Assembly (NCBI RefSeq): GCF_020907985.1
Contig: NZ_JAJJPA010000057.1
Coordinates: 1-39,521 of the forward strand
Origin: Kitasatospora humi
GTDB lineage: Bacteria > Actinomycetota > Actinomycetes > Streptomycetales > Streptomycetaceae
Length of the DNA stretch: 39,521 nt
Direction of reading: 5' to 3'
Part shown: positions 25,043-31,908 of the stretch, in pieces
Layout of the letters: each line of letters opens with the position of its first letter
How positions within the stretch are numbered: position 1 is the first letter of the stretch
Position numbers and translations under genes: made by a program
Notes under the pieces: model-generated
Databases searched by the model: none
The model's input: the letters and a program-made list of their open reading frames with translations, nothing else
What the model was told of the DNA's origin: nothing

Positions 25043-25285
25043 ATGCGCAAGTTCTCGAAGACCCTGGTCATGTCCGCCACCGCGGCCGGCCTGCTGCTCG
25101 GTGGCGCCGGTGTGGCGGCCGCCAGCGCGGGTGCCGAGGGCGCCGCGATCGGCTCCCCGGGTGTGCTCTCCGGCAACCTGATCCAGATTCCGGTCCACGT
25201 GCCGATCAACGCCTGCGGCCTCAGCGTCGACGTGATCGGCATCCTGAACCCGGCGTTCGGCAACACCTGCATCAACAACGGCTGA
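25043..25285 (+). CDS. chp: Short chaplin
   Basis: 80-aa chaplin precursor: MRKFSK basic start, hydrophobic signal region to about residue 27, then the conserved domain SAGAEGAAIGSPGVLSGN, IQIPVHVPINACG, ILNPAFGNTCINNG with two Cys. ATG 25043 follows GGAGGA with 8 nt spacing. It is secreted and assembles at the air-water interface on aerial structures. The next chaplin starts 46 nt downstream on the same strand, so the two may be co-transcribed. Confidence 0.95.
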   Translation: MRKFSKTLVMSATAAGLLLGGAGVAAASAGAEGAAIGSPGVLSGNLIQIPVHVPINACGLSVDVIGILNPAFGNTCINNG

Positions 25286-25331
25286 GCCAGCCTCAGTTCG
25301 GATCCACAGTCCAGACCCACAGGAGGTCCCC

Positions 25332-25673
25332 ATGAACGCGAAGAAGGTCGCGGCCCTGTCCACCGCCACCCTCGGCCTGGTGATCGGTGGCGCCGGCTCG
25401 GCGCTGGCCAGCGCGGGCGCCGAGGGCGTCGCCGCGCACTCCCCCGGTGTGCTCTCGGGCAACGCCATCCAGGTTCCGGTGCACATCCCGATCAACCTCT
25501 GCGGCGACAGCGTCAACGTGATCGGCCTGCTCAACCCGGCGTTCGGCAACACCTGCATCAACAACGACGTGCACGTCCAGGGGCACGCCCAGGAGCAGGA
25601 GCACGGCGAGCACGGCGAGCACGGTGACCACGACCACGAGCACGGCGACCACGACGAGGACGACGACTGCTGA
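25332..25673 (+). CDS. chp: Chaplin with His/Asp/Glu-rich C-terminal tail
   Basis: 113 aa. Residues 1-27 are a signal peptide; residues 27-78 are a full chaplin domain (SAGAEGVAAHSPGVLSGN ... LLNPAFGNTCINND) with the usual two Cys. A tail of 35 residues follows, with nine His, alternating with Asp, Glu and Gly (EHGEHGEHGDHDHEHGDHD), ending EDDDC. Normal short chaplins stop at the INN motif. The tail should be hydrophilic and strongly metal-binding, and its terminal Cys gives an odd number of cysteines in the mature protein. Start ATG 25332 has AGGAGG 7 nt upstream. A strong hairpin terminator is 16 nt past the stop. Confidence 0.93.
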   Translation: MNAKKVAALSTATLGLVIGGAGSALASAGAEGVAAHSPGVLSGNAIQVPVHIPINLCGDSVNVIGLLNPAFGNTCINNDVHVQGHAQEQEHGEHGEHGDHDHEHGDHDEDDDC

Positions 25674-25689
25674 GCAGTCCCCGTGCTGT

Positions 25690-25730
25690 GCGCGCTGCCC
25701 CCCGGACCGCCCGTCCGGGGGGCAGCGCGC
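25690..25730 (+). terminator. Strong hairpin terminator after chaplin pair
   Basis: An 18-bp perfect stem (25690-25707 with 25713-25730, beginning GCGCGCTGCCCC) around a 5-nt loop. It follows the chaplin stop by 16 nt and precedes the next gene's ribosome-binding site. Confidence 0.85.
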
Positions 25731-25759
25731 ATCTCCATCAACCCGCGAGAGGACCAGAG

Positions 25760-26137
25760 TTGACCCCCACCGCCACCGCCACCGGCGCACTGGCCGCCCT
25801 CGGCGCCGCGCTGCTGCTCACCCCGGTCGCCGCCGGCACCGCCGCCGCGGCGGACCTCCCGGCGCCCACCACCTCCCTGCAGTCACCGCAGGTCGGCCCG
25901 GCGCTCGGGGCGCTGAGCGGCACCACCGGCTACGTGCTGGGACCGGTCAAGGACCTGCGGCTCGACCCGTTCGCCAAGTCGGCCGCCGACCCGCTGAACA
26001 ACGCACTGTCGCTGGAGCCGGACAACGGCGTGCCGCACGTCTCCACCACGGCGGCCACCGGTTCGCTCAGCGGCGGCGGCGGGGCCAAGGACCTGCCGGT
26101 GGTCGGCACCGTGCTGGGCGCGCTGCCGGGGCACTGA
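25760..26137 (+). CDS. Small secreted protein, 125 aa, unrecognised
   Basis: Starts at TTG 25760, chosen because GAGAGGA precedes it and it gives a good signal peptide (short Thr/Ala leader, hydrophobic core LAALGAALLLTPVAAG, cleavage near AAAADLP). The mature part, about 90 residues, has a Gly/Ser/Val-rich sequence (GTTGYVLGPVKDLRLDPF; SLSGGGGAKDLPVVG) and no Cys. Not a chaplin or rodlin, and I know no family. It lies inside the chaplin/rodlin cluster, behind the strong terminator, so a role at the cell surface is plausible but unproven. Confidence 0.65.
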   Translation: MTPTATATGALAALGAALLLTPVAAGTAAAADLPAPTTSLQSPQVGPALGALSGTTGYVLGPVKDLRLDPFAKSAADPLNNALSLEPDNGVPHVSTTAATGSLSGGGGAKDLPVVGTVLGALPGH

Positions 26138-26163
26138 GGCCCCGCCTCGCCCGACACGCCGTC

Positions 26164-26194
26164 GGGCCCGGTGCGCGCGGTGCGCACCGGGCCC
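26164..26194. terminator. Bidirectional hairpin between convergent secreted-protein genes
   Basis: GGGCCCGGTGCGC (26164-26176) pairs perfectly with GCGCACCGGGCCC (26182-26194) over a 5-nt loop. It sits midway between the converging stops at 26137 and 26217. Confidence 0.75.
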
Positions 26195-26216
26195 GGACCC
26201 GTGAGGTGACGGCTGC

Positions 26217-26906
26217 TCAGCCCTGGTCGTGGGTGGCCTCGTAGAGCGCCGCCGCACCGGTGGCCAGCAGGTTCTTGCCGGCCTCGACCACCGAGGTGTG
26301 CTGGTCCGGGCCGCCCAGGCTGGCCTTGGCCCCGGGCACCATGGAGACCGCGGCGGGGATCAGCCGCGGGTCCAGGTCGCCGACGGCGAGCTGCCCGTCC
26401 TGCGGCTGCCCGTCCGGGGCATGGGTGTAGGTGAGCGGGTGTCCGACGCCCACGGCCGGGCCGATCGCGTGCAGCGGCGACTGCGGCGAGTCGAGCCGCA
26501 GCACCCCGGGACGCACCCCGTCGTCCAGGGCGGGCAGCGGCAGCGCGGTGTCCAGGCTGGGGCCGACCTGGCTGAAGTTGAGCGGCGGCACCAGCCGGTC
26601 CGGCAGCAGGTCCTGCTTGCCCTGCTCCCCCTGGTCCTGCGACGCGGGCACCGGGGGCAGCACCGGCGAGGCGGGCAGCGCGCCCTGGACGTCACCGCCC
26701 AGCGGCAGCATCGGCGCGTACCGGGTGACCGTCTCCAACGGCACCCTCAGCGGGATGGTCTTGGTCGCCAACCCGTTCTCCAGCTGGGCCACCTGACCCG
26801 GGGTCACCGGCGTCGCCGGGGCGGCGCTCGCCGCCGCCTGGCCCGCGATCGCCGACGCTCCGACCGCCAACAGCAGCGTCGCACCGCTCCGCTTGGACAG
26901 CTTCAT
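26217..26906 (-). CDS. Secreted Pro-rich protein, 229 aa, unrecognised
   Basis: ATG 26906 (GGGAA upstream) gives MKLSKRSGATLLLAVGASAI, a clear signal peptide with cleavage near ASAAP. The mature protein of about 200 residues is rich in Pro, Leu, Gly and Asp and has no Cys. Segments include LPLGGDVQGALPASPVLPPV, NFSQVGPSLDTALPLPALDD and a final helical AGKNLLATGAAALYEATHDQ. The pattern of repeated proline-led hydrophobic patches suggests an extended surface or matrix protein. It is divergent from the rodlins and convergent with the small secreted protein at 25760. No family is recognised. Confidence 0.7.
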   Translation of the reverse strand: MKLSKRSGATLLLAVGASAIAGQAAASAAPATPVTPGQVAQLENGLATKTIPLRVPLETVTRYAPMLPLGGDVQGALPASPVLPPVPASQDQGEQGKQDLLPDRLVPPLNFSQVGPSLDTALPLPALDDGVRPGVLRLDSPQSPLHAIGPAVGVGHPLTYTHAPDGQPQDGQLAVGDLDPRLIPAAVSMVPGAKASLGGPDQHTSVVEAGKNLLATGAAALYEATHDQG

Positions 26907-27290
26907 GGTCTTCCCTGTTCCGATCTCGTGAGGCAGTGAGGGCAACACCCCGAACTGACTCAACGAGCCGGGGGCGGCCAAGTGGGCGTGCGCCCGGGGC
27001 GCTTAGCCCGCACGGAGTATTAATAGGACCGCACGGGCGCCCGAACGAGCTGTCGGACGATTTTTCCGCCCTGCCTCGCGTAACTTTCCCGGTCGCCGTT
27101 CTTTGATATCGGTGTCGCCGCAGCGCGGCCGGTTCGGATGGCGATCGCCCGGCAGCCGGGAGATCCTGCCGGTGGCGGTCCCAGCACCTGAATAGGCCGC
27201 GACGAGCGCGGCGACCCTGAACGCAGGTCAATTCACCCGCACGGATTGCCCGCAGACGTAGCGCCGCAGTAATCCAGAGAGGAATACCCA
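26907..27290. other. Intergenic region upstream of the first rodlin
   Basis: 384 nt with no supportable gene; divergent promoters are expected here. CGTAAC occurs at 27079-27084 and CGTT at 27097-27100, but the gap of 12 nt is too short for a normal BldN promoter. An A/T-rich patch (GTATTAATAGG, about 27018-27028) is unusual for this genome. Confidence 0.4.
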
Positions 27291-27629
27291 ATGATCAAGA
27301 AGACCCTGGCCGTCGCCGGCCTGGCCGCCGCCGCGCTGGGCGCGGCCGTCAGCCCCGCCTGTGCGATCGGCAACGCGGACGGCTCCGCGGCCAGCCTGCA
27401 GGGCAACGGTGGCACCAACAACACCGGCACCTGGGGCGACCACAGCCCGAACTTCCACTTCCTGGACAACGCCAACGTCTGCCTGCCGCAGATCGACCAC
27501 GTCCAGGTCGGCCTGATCGACGTCAACGCCGAGATCCCGATCGGCAACCAGCAGCCGCACCAGATCTGCAACGTCGGCCAGACCACCCAGACCACCGGTG
27601 ACGGCGTCGCCTCTCACCTGATCGGCTGA
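27291..27629 (+). CDS. rdl: Rodlin
   Basis: 112-aa rodlin precursor. Rodlins organise chaplin fibrils into the paired-rod rodlet layer on aerial hyphae and spores. Signal peptide residues 1-29 (MIKKTLAVAGLAAAALG ... CAIG). The mature domain shows the family pattern: GNADGSAASLQGNGGTNN, DHSPNFHFLDNANVCLPQ, then VGQTTQTTGDG, ending SHLIG. ATG 27291 has GAGAGGA 6-7 nt upstream. A tandem paralogue follows at 27737 on the same strand. Confidence 0.95.
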   Translation: MIKKTLAVAGLAAAALGAAVSPACAIGNADGSAASLQGNGGTNNTGTWGDHSPNFHFLDNANVCLPQIDHVQVGLIDVNAEIPIGNQQPHQICNVGQTTQTTGDGVASHLIG

Positions 27630-27736
27630 CGGGCCACCAGTTCCCCTTCCCGGCAGCACCAGCAGCACCGCAGCACCCATCGCAGCCAGCGGTGGCCCAC
27701 TCCGCAGCATTCATCACACAGCAAGAGAGAGCACCC

Positions 27737-28078
27737 ATGCTGAAGAAGGTCTTCGCCACCGCGGGCCTGGCCACCGCCGCCCTCGCGATGGCCAGCGCGC
27801 CGTCCTTCGCCATCGCCGACGCGGACGGCTCGGCCGCCTCGATCCAGGGCGACGGCGGCACCAACCACACCGGCACCTTCGGCGACCACAGCCCGAACTT
27901 CCACACCCTGGACAACCCGAACGTCTGCCTGCCGCGGATCGACCACGTCCAGGTCGGCCTGCTCGCCGCCGTCAACGTCGAGGTCCCGGTCCTCAACCAG
28001 CAGCAGGTCCAGCAGTGCAACGTGGGCCAGACCACCCAGACCACCGGCGACGGTGCGCTGTCGCACCTGATCGGCTGA
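27737..28078 (+). CDS. rdl: Rodlin (tandem paralogue)
   Basis: 113-aa rodlin precursor with signal peptide residues 1-28 and the mature pattern IADADGSAASIQGDGGTNH, FGDHSPNFHTLDNPNVCLP, CNVGQTTQTTGDGALSHLIG-type end. It shares most of its mature sequence with the rodlin 107 nt upstream, so the pair arose by duplication. Start ATG 27737 has AAGAGAGAG upstream. No terminator separates the two, so one transcript is possible. In S. coelicolor, from memory, rdlA and rdlB are divergent, unlike here. Confidence 0.95.
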   Translation: MLKKVFATAGLATAALAMASAPSFAIADADGSAASIQGDGGTNHTGTFGDHSPNFHTLDNPNVCLPRIDHVQVGLLAAVNVEVPVLNQQQVQQCNVGQTTQTTGDGALSHLIG

Positions 28079-28142
28079 TCCTTCAGCCACCCCGGCACCA
28101 CCTGACCCTCCGGAGCAGTGCCTGACCCGACGGAGCAACACC

Positions 28143-28181
28143 TGAGGGGGCGTCAGCCGAAAAACGGCCGACGCCCCCTCA
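28143..28181. terminator. Hairpin between rodlin and hemB, convergent genes
   Basis: TGAGGGGGCGTC and GACGCCCCCTCA form the outer stem, with an inner GCCG/CGGC pair around AAAAA. It lies between the stops of the second rodlin (28078) and hemB (28191) and can serve both directions. Confidence 0.85.
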
Positions 28182-28190
28182 CGCGTTCGG

Positions 28191-29162
28191 TCAGAGCGCC
28201 CGAGCCGCCTCTACGGCCCAGTACGTCAGGATCTGCTCGGCGCCGGCCCGCCGGATCGAGGTCAGGGTCTCCATGATCGTGCGGTCCCGGTCGATCCAGC
28301 CGTTGGCGGCGGCCGCCTCGACCATCGAGTACTCGCCGGAGATCTGGTAGGCCGCGACCGGCACCGGGGAGGCGTCGGCGACCTGGCGCAGGATGTCCAG
28401 GCACGGCATGGCCGGCTTGACCATCACCAGGTCGGCGCCCTCGGCGATGTCCAGCTCCAGCTCCCGCAGCGCCTCGCGGCCGTTGGCCAGGTCCTGCTGG
28501 TAGGTCTTGCGGTCGCCCTTGAGCGAGGAGGCGACCGCCTCCCGGAACGGGCCGAAGAGCGCCGTGGCGTACTTGGCGGTGTAGGCGAGGATGCCCACGT
28601 CCTGGTGGCCGGCCTCGTCCAGCGCCCGGCGGACCACGCCGACCTGACCGTCCATCATCCCGGACGGACCGACCAGGTGGACCCCGGCCTCGGCCTGCAC
28701 CACGGCCATCTCGGCGTAGCGCTCCAGGGTGGCGTCGTTGTCCACCGTGCCGTCCGCCGCCAGCACCCCGCAGTGGCCGTGGTCGGTGAACTCGTCCAGG
28801 CACAGGTCGGACATCACCACCAGCCGGTCGCCGACCTCGGCCACCACGTCCCGGATGGCCTGCTGCAGGATGCCGTCGGGGCTGGTGCCCTCGGAGCCGG
28901 TGGCGTCCTTGTGCTCCGGCACGCCGAACAGCATGATGCCGCCGATCCCCGCCTCGGCCGCCTCCACCGCGGCCTTGCGCAGGGTGTCGCGGGTGTGCTG
29001 GACCACGCCCGGCATCGAGCTGATCGGAACCGGCTCGCTGATGCCCTCCCGGACGAAGGCCGGCAGGATCAGCTCGGCCGGGTGCAGCCGGGTCTCGGCG
29101 ACCAGCCGGCGCATCGCCGGGGTGGTCCGCAGCCGGCGGGGCCGGATGGCGGGGAACGTCAT
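28191..29162 (-). CDS. hemB: Porphobilinogen synthase (5-aminolevulinate dehydratase)
   Basis: Condenses two 5-aminolevulinates to porphobilinogen in the cytoplasm. 323 aa, normal length. The metal-site segment reads SDLCLDEFTDHGHCG; classical zinc enzymes have three Cys here (CLCEYTSHGHC), and the first-loop middle Cys is Asp in this protein, which in related enzymes goes with Mg rather than full Zn dependence. Both active-site lysines are present, in YTAKYATALFG and MVKPAMPCLD. ATG 29162 has GGAGG upstream. It is 29 nt past the cobA/hemD stop, so probably the last gene of the rex-hemACD transcript. Confidence 0.96.
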   Translation of the reverse strand: MTFPAIRPRRLRTTPAMRRLVAETRLHPAELILPAFVREGISEPVPISSMPGVVQHTRDTLRKAAVEAAEAGIGGIMLFGVPEHKDATGSEGTSPDGILQQAIRDVVAEVGDRLVVMSDLCLDEFTDHGHCGVLAADGTVDNDATLERYAEMAVVQAEAGVHLVGPSGMMDGQVGVVRRALDEAGHQDVGILAYTAKYATALFGPFREAVASSLKGDRKTYQQDLANGREALRELELDIAEGADLVMVKPAMPCLDILRQVADASPVPVAAYQISGEYSMVEAAAANGWIDRDRTIMETLTSIRRAGAEQILTYWAVEAARAL

Positions 29163-29191
29163 GACTCCTCCATGTTTTGAGAGTCCGGGTT

Positions 29192-30856
29192 TCAGCGCGC
29201 CTTGCGGCGGGAGCCCGGCCTGCGCTCGCTGGGCCGGTAGACCGGCTCGCCCGCCAGGGTGGCGGCGTCCCGGCGACCGGCTCCGAACTCGGCCAGCGCC
29301 TGGGCGAGCGCCGAGGCGGACGGCGCGGGCGCCATCACGTCGACCCGCAGGCCGTGCTCCTCGGCGGTCTTGGCGGTGGCCGGACCGATGCAGGCGATGA
29401 TGGTGACGTTGTGCGGCTTGCCGGCGATGCCGACCAGGTTGCGCACGGTCGAGGACGAGGTGAAGAGCACCGCGTCGAAGCCACCGCCCTTGATCGCCTC
29501 GCGGGTCTCGGCCGGCGGCGGCGAAGCGCGCACGGTCCGGTAGGCCGTCACGTCGTCCACCTCCCAGCCGAGCTCGACCAGGCCGGCGACCAGGGTCTCG
29601 GTGGCGATGTCGGCGCGCGGCAGCAGCACCCGGTCGATCGGGTCGAACACCGGGTCGTAGGGCGGCCAGTCCTCCAGCAGCCCGGCCGCCGACTGCTCGC
29701 CGGACGGCACCAGGTCGGGCTTCACGCCGAAGTCGACCAACGCCTGGGCGGTGGTCTCGCCGACCGCGGCGACCTTGATGCCGGCGAAGGCACGGGCGTC
29801 CAGCCCGTACTCCTCGAACTTCTCCCGGACCGCGCGGACCGCGTTCACCGAGGTGAAGGCGATCCACTCGTAGCGGCCGGTGACCAGGCCCTTGATCGCC
29901 CGCTCCATCTGCTGCGGGGTGCGCGGCGGCTCGACGGCGATGGTCGGCACCTCCTGCGGCACCGCGCCGTAGGAGCGCAGCTGCTCGGAGAGGCCGTGCG
30001 CCTGCTCCTTGGTGCGCGGCACCAGCACGTTCCAGCCGAACAGCGGCTTGGTCTCGAACCAGGAGTGCGAGGAACGGTGGGCCACCTGCTCGCCCACCAC
30101 GGCTATCACCGAGGTGTTCGGGTCGACCGGCGCGGAGACCGGCGCGGGCAGCACCCGGGCCGCCTTCAGGTCGGCGGCGATGGTGGACAGCGTCGAGGTG
30201 AAGGTGCGCTGGCGGGTGGTGGTGCCGGAGAGCGTGGCGCACAGCGGCGCGTCCGGCTTGCGGCCGTGGGTGACCAGGGCCGAAGCGGTGGCCGGCAGCT
30301 GGCCCAGGGTGGTGCGGACCACCAGGGTGGTCTCCGGCGCGCCGAGGTCGACCAGGGAGCCGGCCAGCAGCGCGGAACCGTCGACGAAGCGCACGTCGGC
30401 GCCGTTGCTGCCGCGCAGCGGGACGCCCGCGTAGGCCGGCACGCCGACCGACTGGGCGACGCCCGGGATCACCTCGAAGGGCAGTCCGGCCCTGGCGCAG
30501 GCCAGCATCTCCTCGGCGGCCCGGCCGTCCAGGCCCGGGTCGCCGTCGACGGTGCGGACGACGTGCTTGCCGCCGGCGACCGCGTCGGCGATCAGCTTGG
30601 TCAGCGACGCGGCGTCGCCCCCTCCGATGTCGAGGGGGGTGCTGTTCTCCGCGTCCAGGGCGACCGGGTTGTGCAGCTGCACGGACTCCGGGCAGTGGCT
30701 GTGCACGGCGGCGGCGGTCAGCGGGTCGGCGACCAGGATGTCGGCGGTGGCCAGCACCTCGACCGCACGCAGCGTCAGCAGGCCGGGGTCGCCCGGGCCG
30801 GCACCGAGGAAGGTGCAGCGTCCGGTCCGGTCGGCGGTGGCGTTGGTGGGGCTCAT
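29192..30856 (-). CDS. hemD: Fused uroporphyrinogen-III methyltransferase / synthase (CobA-HemD)
   Basis: 554-aa bifunctional protein. Residues of about 12-250 are an SAM-dependent uroporphyrinogen methyltransferase domain (FLGAGPGDPGLLTLRAVEVL; VRTVDGDPGLDGRAAEE; EVIPGVAQSVGVPAYAG). The normal G-D-P-x-x-F-G loop is altered to DGDPGLDGR, so methyltransferase activity is uncertain. Residues of about 285-540 are HemD (WNVLVPRTKEQAHGLSEQL; YEWIAFTSVNAVRAVRE; LFTSSSTVRNLVG), which closes the tetrapyrrole ring with D-ring inversion. This fusion is usual in actinobacteria. ATG 30856 overlaps the hemC stop (TGATG). The C-terminus has a short basic tail. Confidence 0.93.
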   Translation of the reverse strand: MSPTNATADRTGRCTFLGAGPGDPGLLTLRAVEVLATADILVADPLTAAAVHSHCPESVQLHNPVALDAENSTPLDIGGGDAASLTKLIADAVAGGKHVVRTVDGDPGLDGRAAEEMLACARAGLPFEVIPGVAQSVGVPAYAGVPLRGSNGADVRFVDGSALLAGSLVDLGAPETTLVVRTTLGQLPATASALVTHGRKPDAPLCATLSGTTTRQRTFTSTLSTIAADLKAARVLPAPVSAPVDPNTSVIAVVGEQVAHRSSHSWFETKPLFGWNVLVPRTKEQAHGLSEQLRSYGAVPQEVPTIAVEPPRTPQQMERAIKGLVTGRYEWIAFTSVNAVRAVREKFEEYGLDARAFAGIKVAAVGETTAQALVDFGVKPDLVPSGEQSAAGLLEDWPPYDPVFDPIDRVLLPRADIATETLVAGLVELGWEVDDVTAYRTVRASPPPAETREAIKGGGFDAVLFTSSSTVRNLVGIAGKPHNVTIIACIGPATAKTAEEHGLRVDVMAPAPSASALAQALAEFGAGRRDAATLAGEPVYRPSERRPGSRRKAR

Positions 30857-31908
30857 CAGGCTCGCTCCCCCATCAGACCGGCCGCCCCGCCGTCGAGCAG
30901 CCGGGCCGCCAGCGCGAGGCCCAGGGCCTGCGCCGACTGCTCGGCCGACTCGCCCAGCGCGAGCGGTCCGGTGGTGGACATCGTCAGCAGGGTGGCGCCG
31001 TCGGCGGTGCCGACCACGCCCTCCAGCCGCAGTTCGTTCTCTCCGCCGGCCCGGGCCAGCGCGGCGACCGGCGCGGAGCAGCCGGCCTCCAGCGCGGCCA
31101 GCAGCGCGCGCTCGGCGGTGACGGCGGCCCGGGTTTCCGGGTGGTCCAGCACGCCCAGGGCGGCGGCCAGTTCGGGGGAGTCGGCGCGGCACTCGATGGC
31201 CAGCGCGCCCTGACCGGGGGCCGGCAGCATCGACTCGGGCGCCAGGTACTGGCTGATCTCGGCGCCCCGGCCGAGCCGGTGCAGGCCGGCGGCGGCCAGC
31301 ACCACCGCGTCCAGCTCGCCGGAGTGCACGAAGCCGATCCGGGTGTCGACGTTGCCGCGGATCGGAACGGTCTCGATCGCGGCGTCGTTCTTCCGGGCCC
31401 AGGCGTTCAGTTGGGCCATCCGGCGCGGCGAGCCGGTGCCGATCCGGACCGGGCGGTCCTGGACCTTCTCGACCAGCTCGGCCAGTTCCAGGTCCTCCCG
31501 GGAGACCAGCACGTCGCGGACGTCCTCGCGCGGCGGCACGGCCGCGAGGACCAGGCCCTCGGGGGCGGCGGTCGGCAGGTCCTTGAGCGAGTGGACGGCG
31601 AGGTCGATCCGGCCGGCCAGCAGCGCGTCGCGCAGCGCGGAGACGAAGACCCCGGTGCCGCCGATCTGCGCGAGGTGCTCGCGCGAGGTGTCGCCGTAGG
31701 TGGTGATCTCCACCAGCTCGACCGGGCGGCCGGTGCGCTCGGTGATCTCGCGGGCGACCATGCCGGACTGCGCCAGTGCCAGCGCGCTGCGCCGGGTGCC
31801 CAGCCGCAGCGGTATCGATTCGGCGTCCAACTGGCTCTGCTGCATGCTCAGTTGACCATTCATAGCGTTTTCGTCCTGGTCGTGCTGGTGGTCGAGAGGA
31901 TGGTTCAT
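30856..31908 (-). CDS. hemC: Hydroxymethylbilane synthase (porphobilinogen deaminase)
   Basis: Polymerises four porphobilinogens to hydroxymethylbilane. 350 aa; the catalytic protein starts at about residue 34 (LRLGTRRSALALAQSG), so there is an unusual N-terminal extension with several His and Gln (HPLDHQHDQDENAMNG). Landmarks: GTGVFVSALRDALL, DLAVHSLKDLPT with the catalytic Asp region, TGSPRRMAQL, and the dipyrromethane-cofactor Cys in ALEAGCSAPVAAL. ATG 31908 overlaps the hemA stop by 4 nt (ATGA), which supports the long form; ATG inside the extension (NGQLSM) is an alternative start. Confidence 0.95.
   Translation of the reverse strand: MNHPLDHQHDQDENAMNGQLSMQQSQLDAESIPLRLGTRRSALALAQSGMVAREITERTGRPVELVEITTYGDTSREHLAQIGGTGVFVSALRDALLAGRIDLAVHSLKDLPTAAPEGLVLAAVPPREDVRDVLVSREDLELAELVEKVQDRPVRIGTGSPRRMAQLNAWARKNDAAIETVPIRGNVDTRIGFVHSGELDAVVLAAAGLHRLGRGAEISQYLAPESMLPAPGQGALAIECRADSPELAAALGVLDHPETRAAVTAERALLAALEAGCSAPVAALARAGGENELRLEGVVGTADGATLLTMSTTGPLALGESAEQSAQALGLALAARLLDGGAAGLMGERA

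Noticed and set aside
27079..27100. BldN promoter before the first rodlin
   Set aside because: CGTAAC and CGTT are only 12 nt apart, too close for a sigma factor promoter, and the site is almost 200 nt from the gene.
29177..31213. 678-codon plus-strand frame across hemD and hemC
   Set aside because: Antisense to two well-recognised heme enzymes; no domain pattern.
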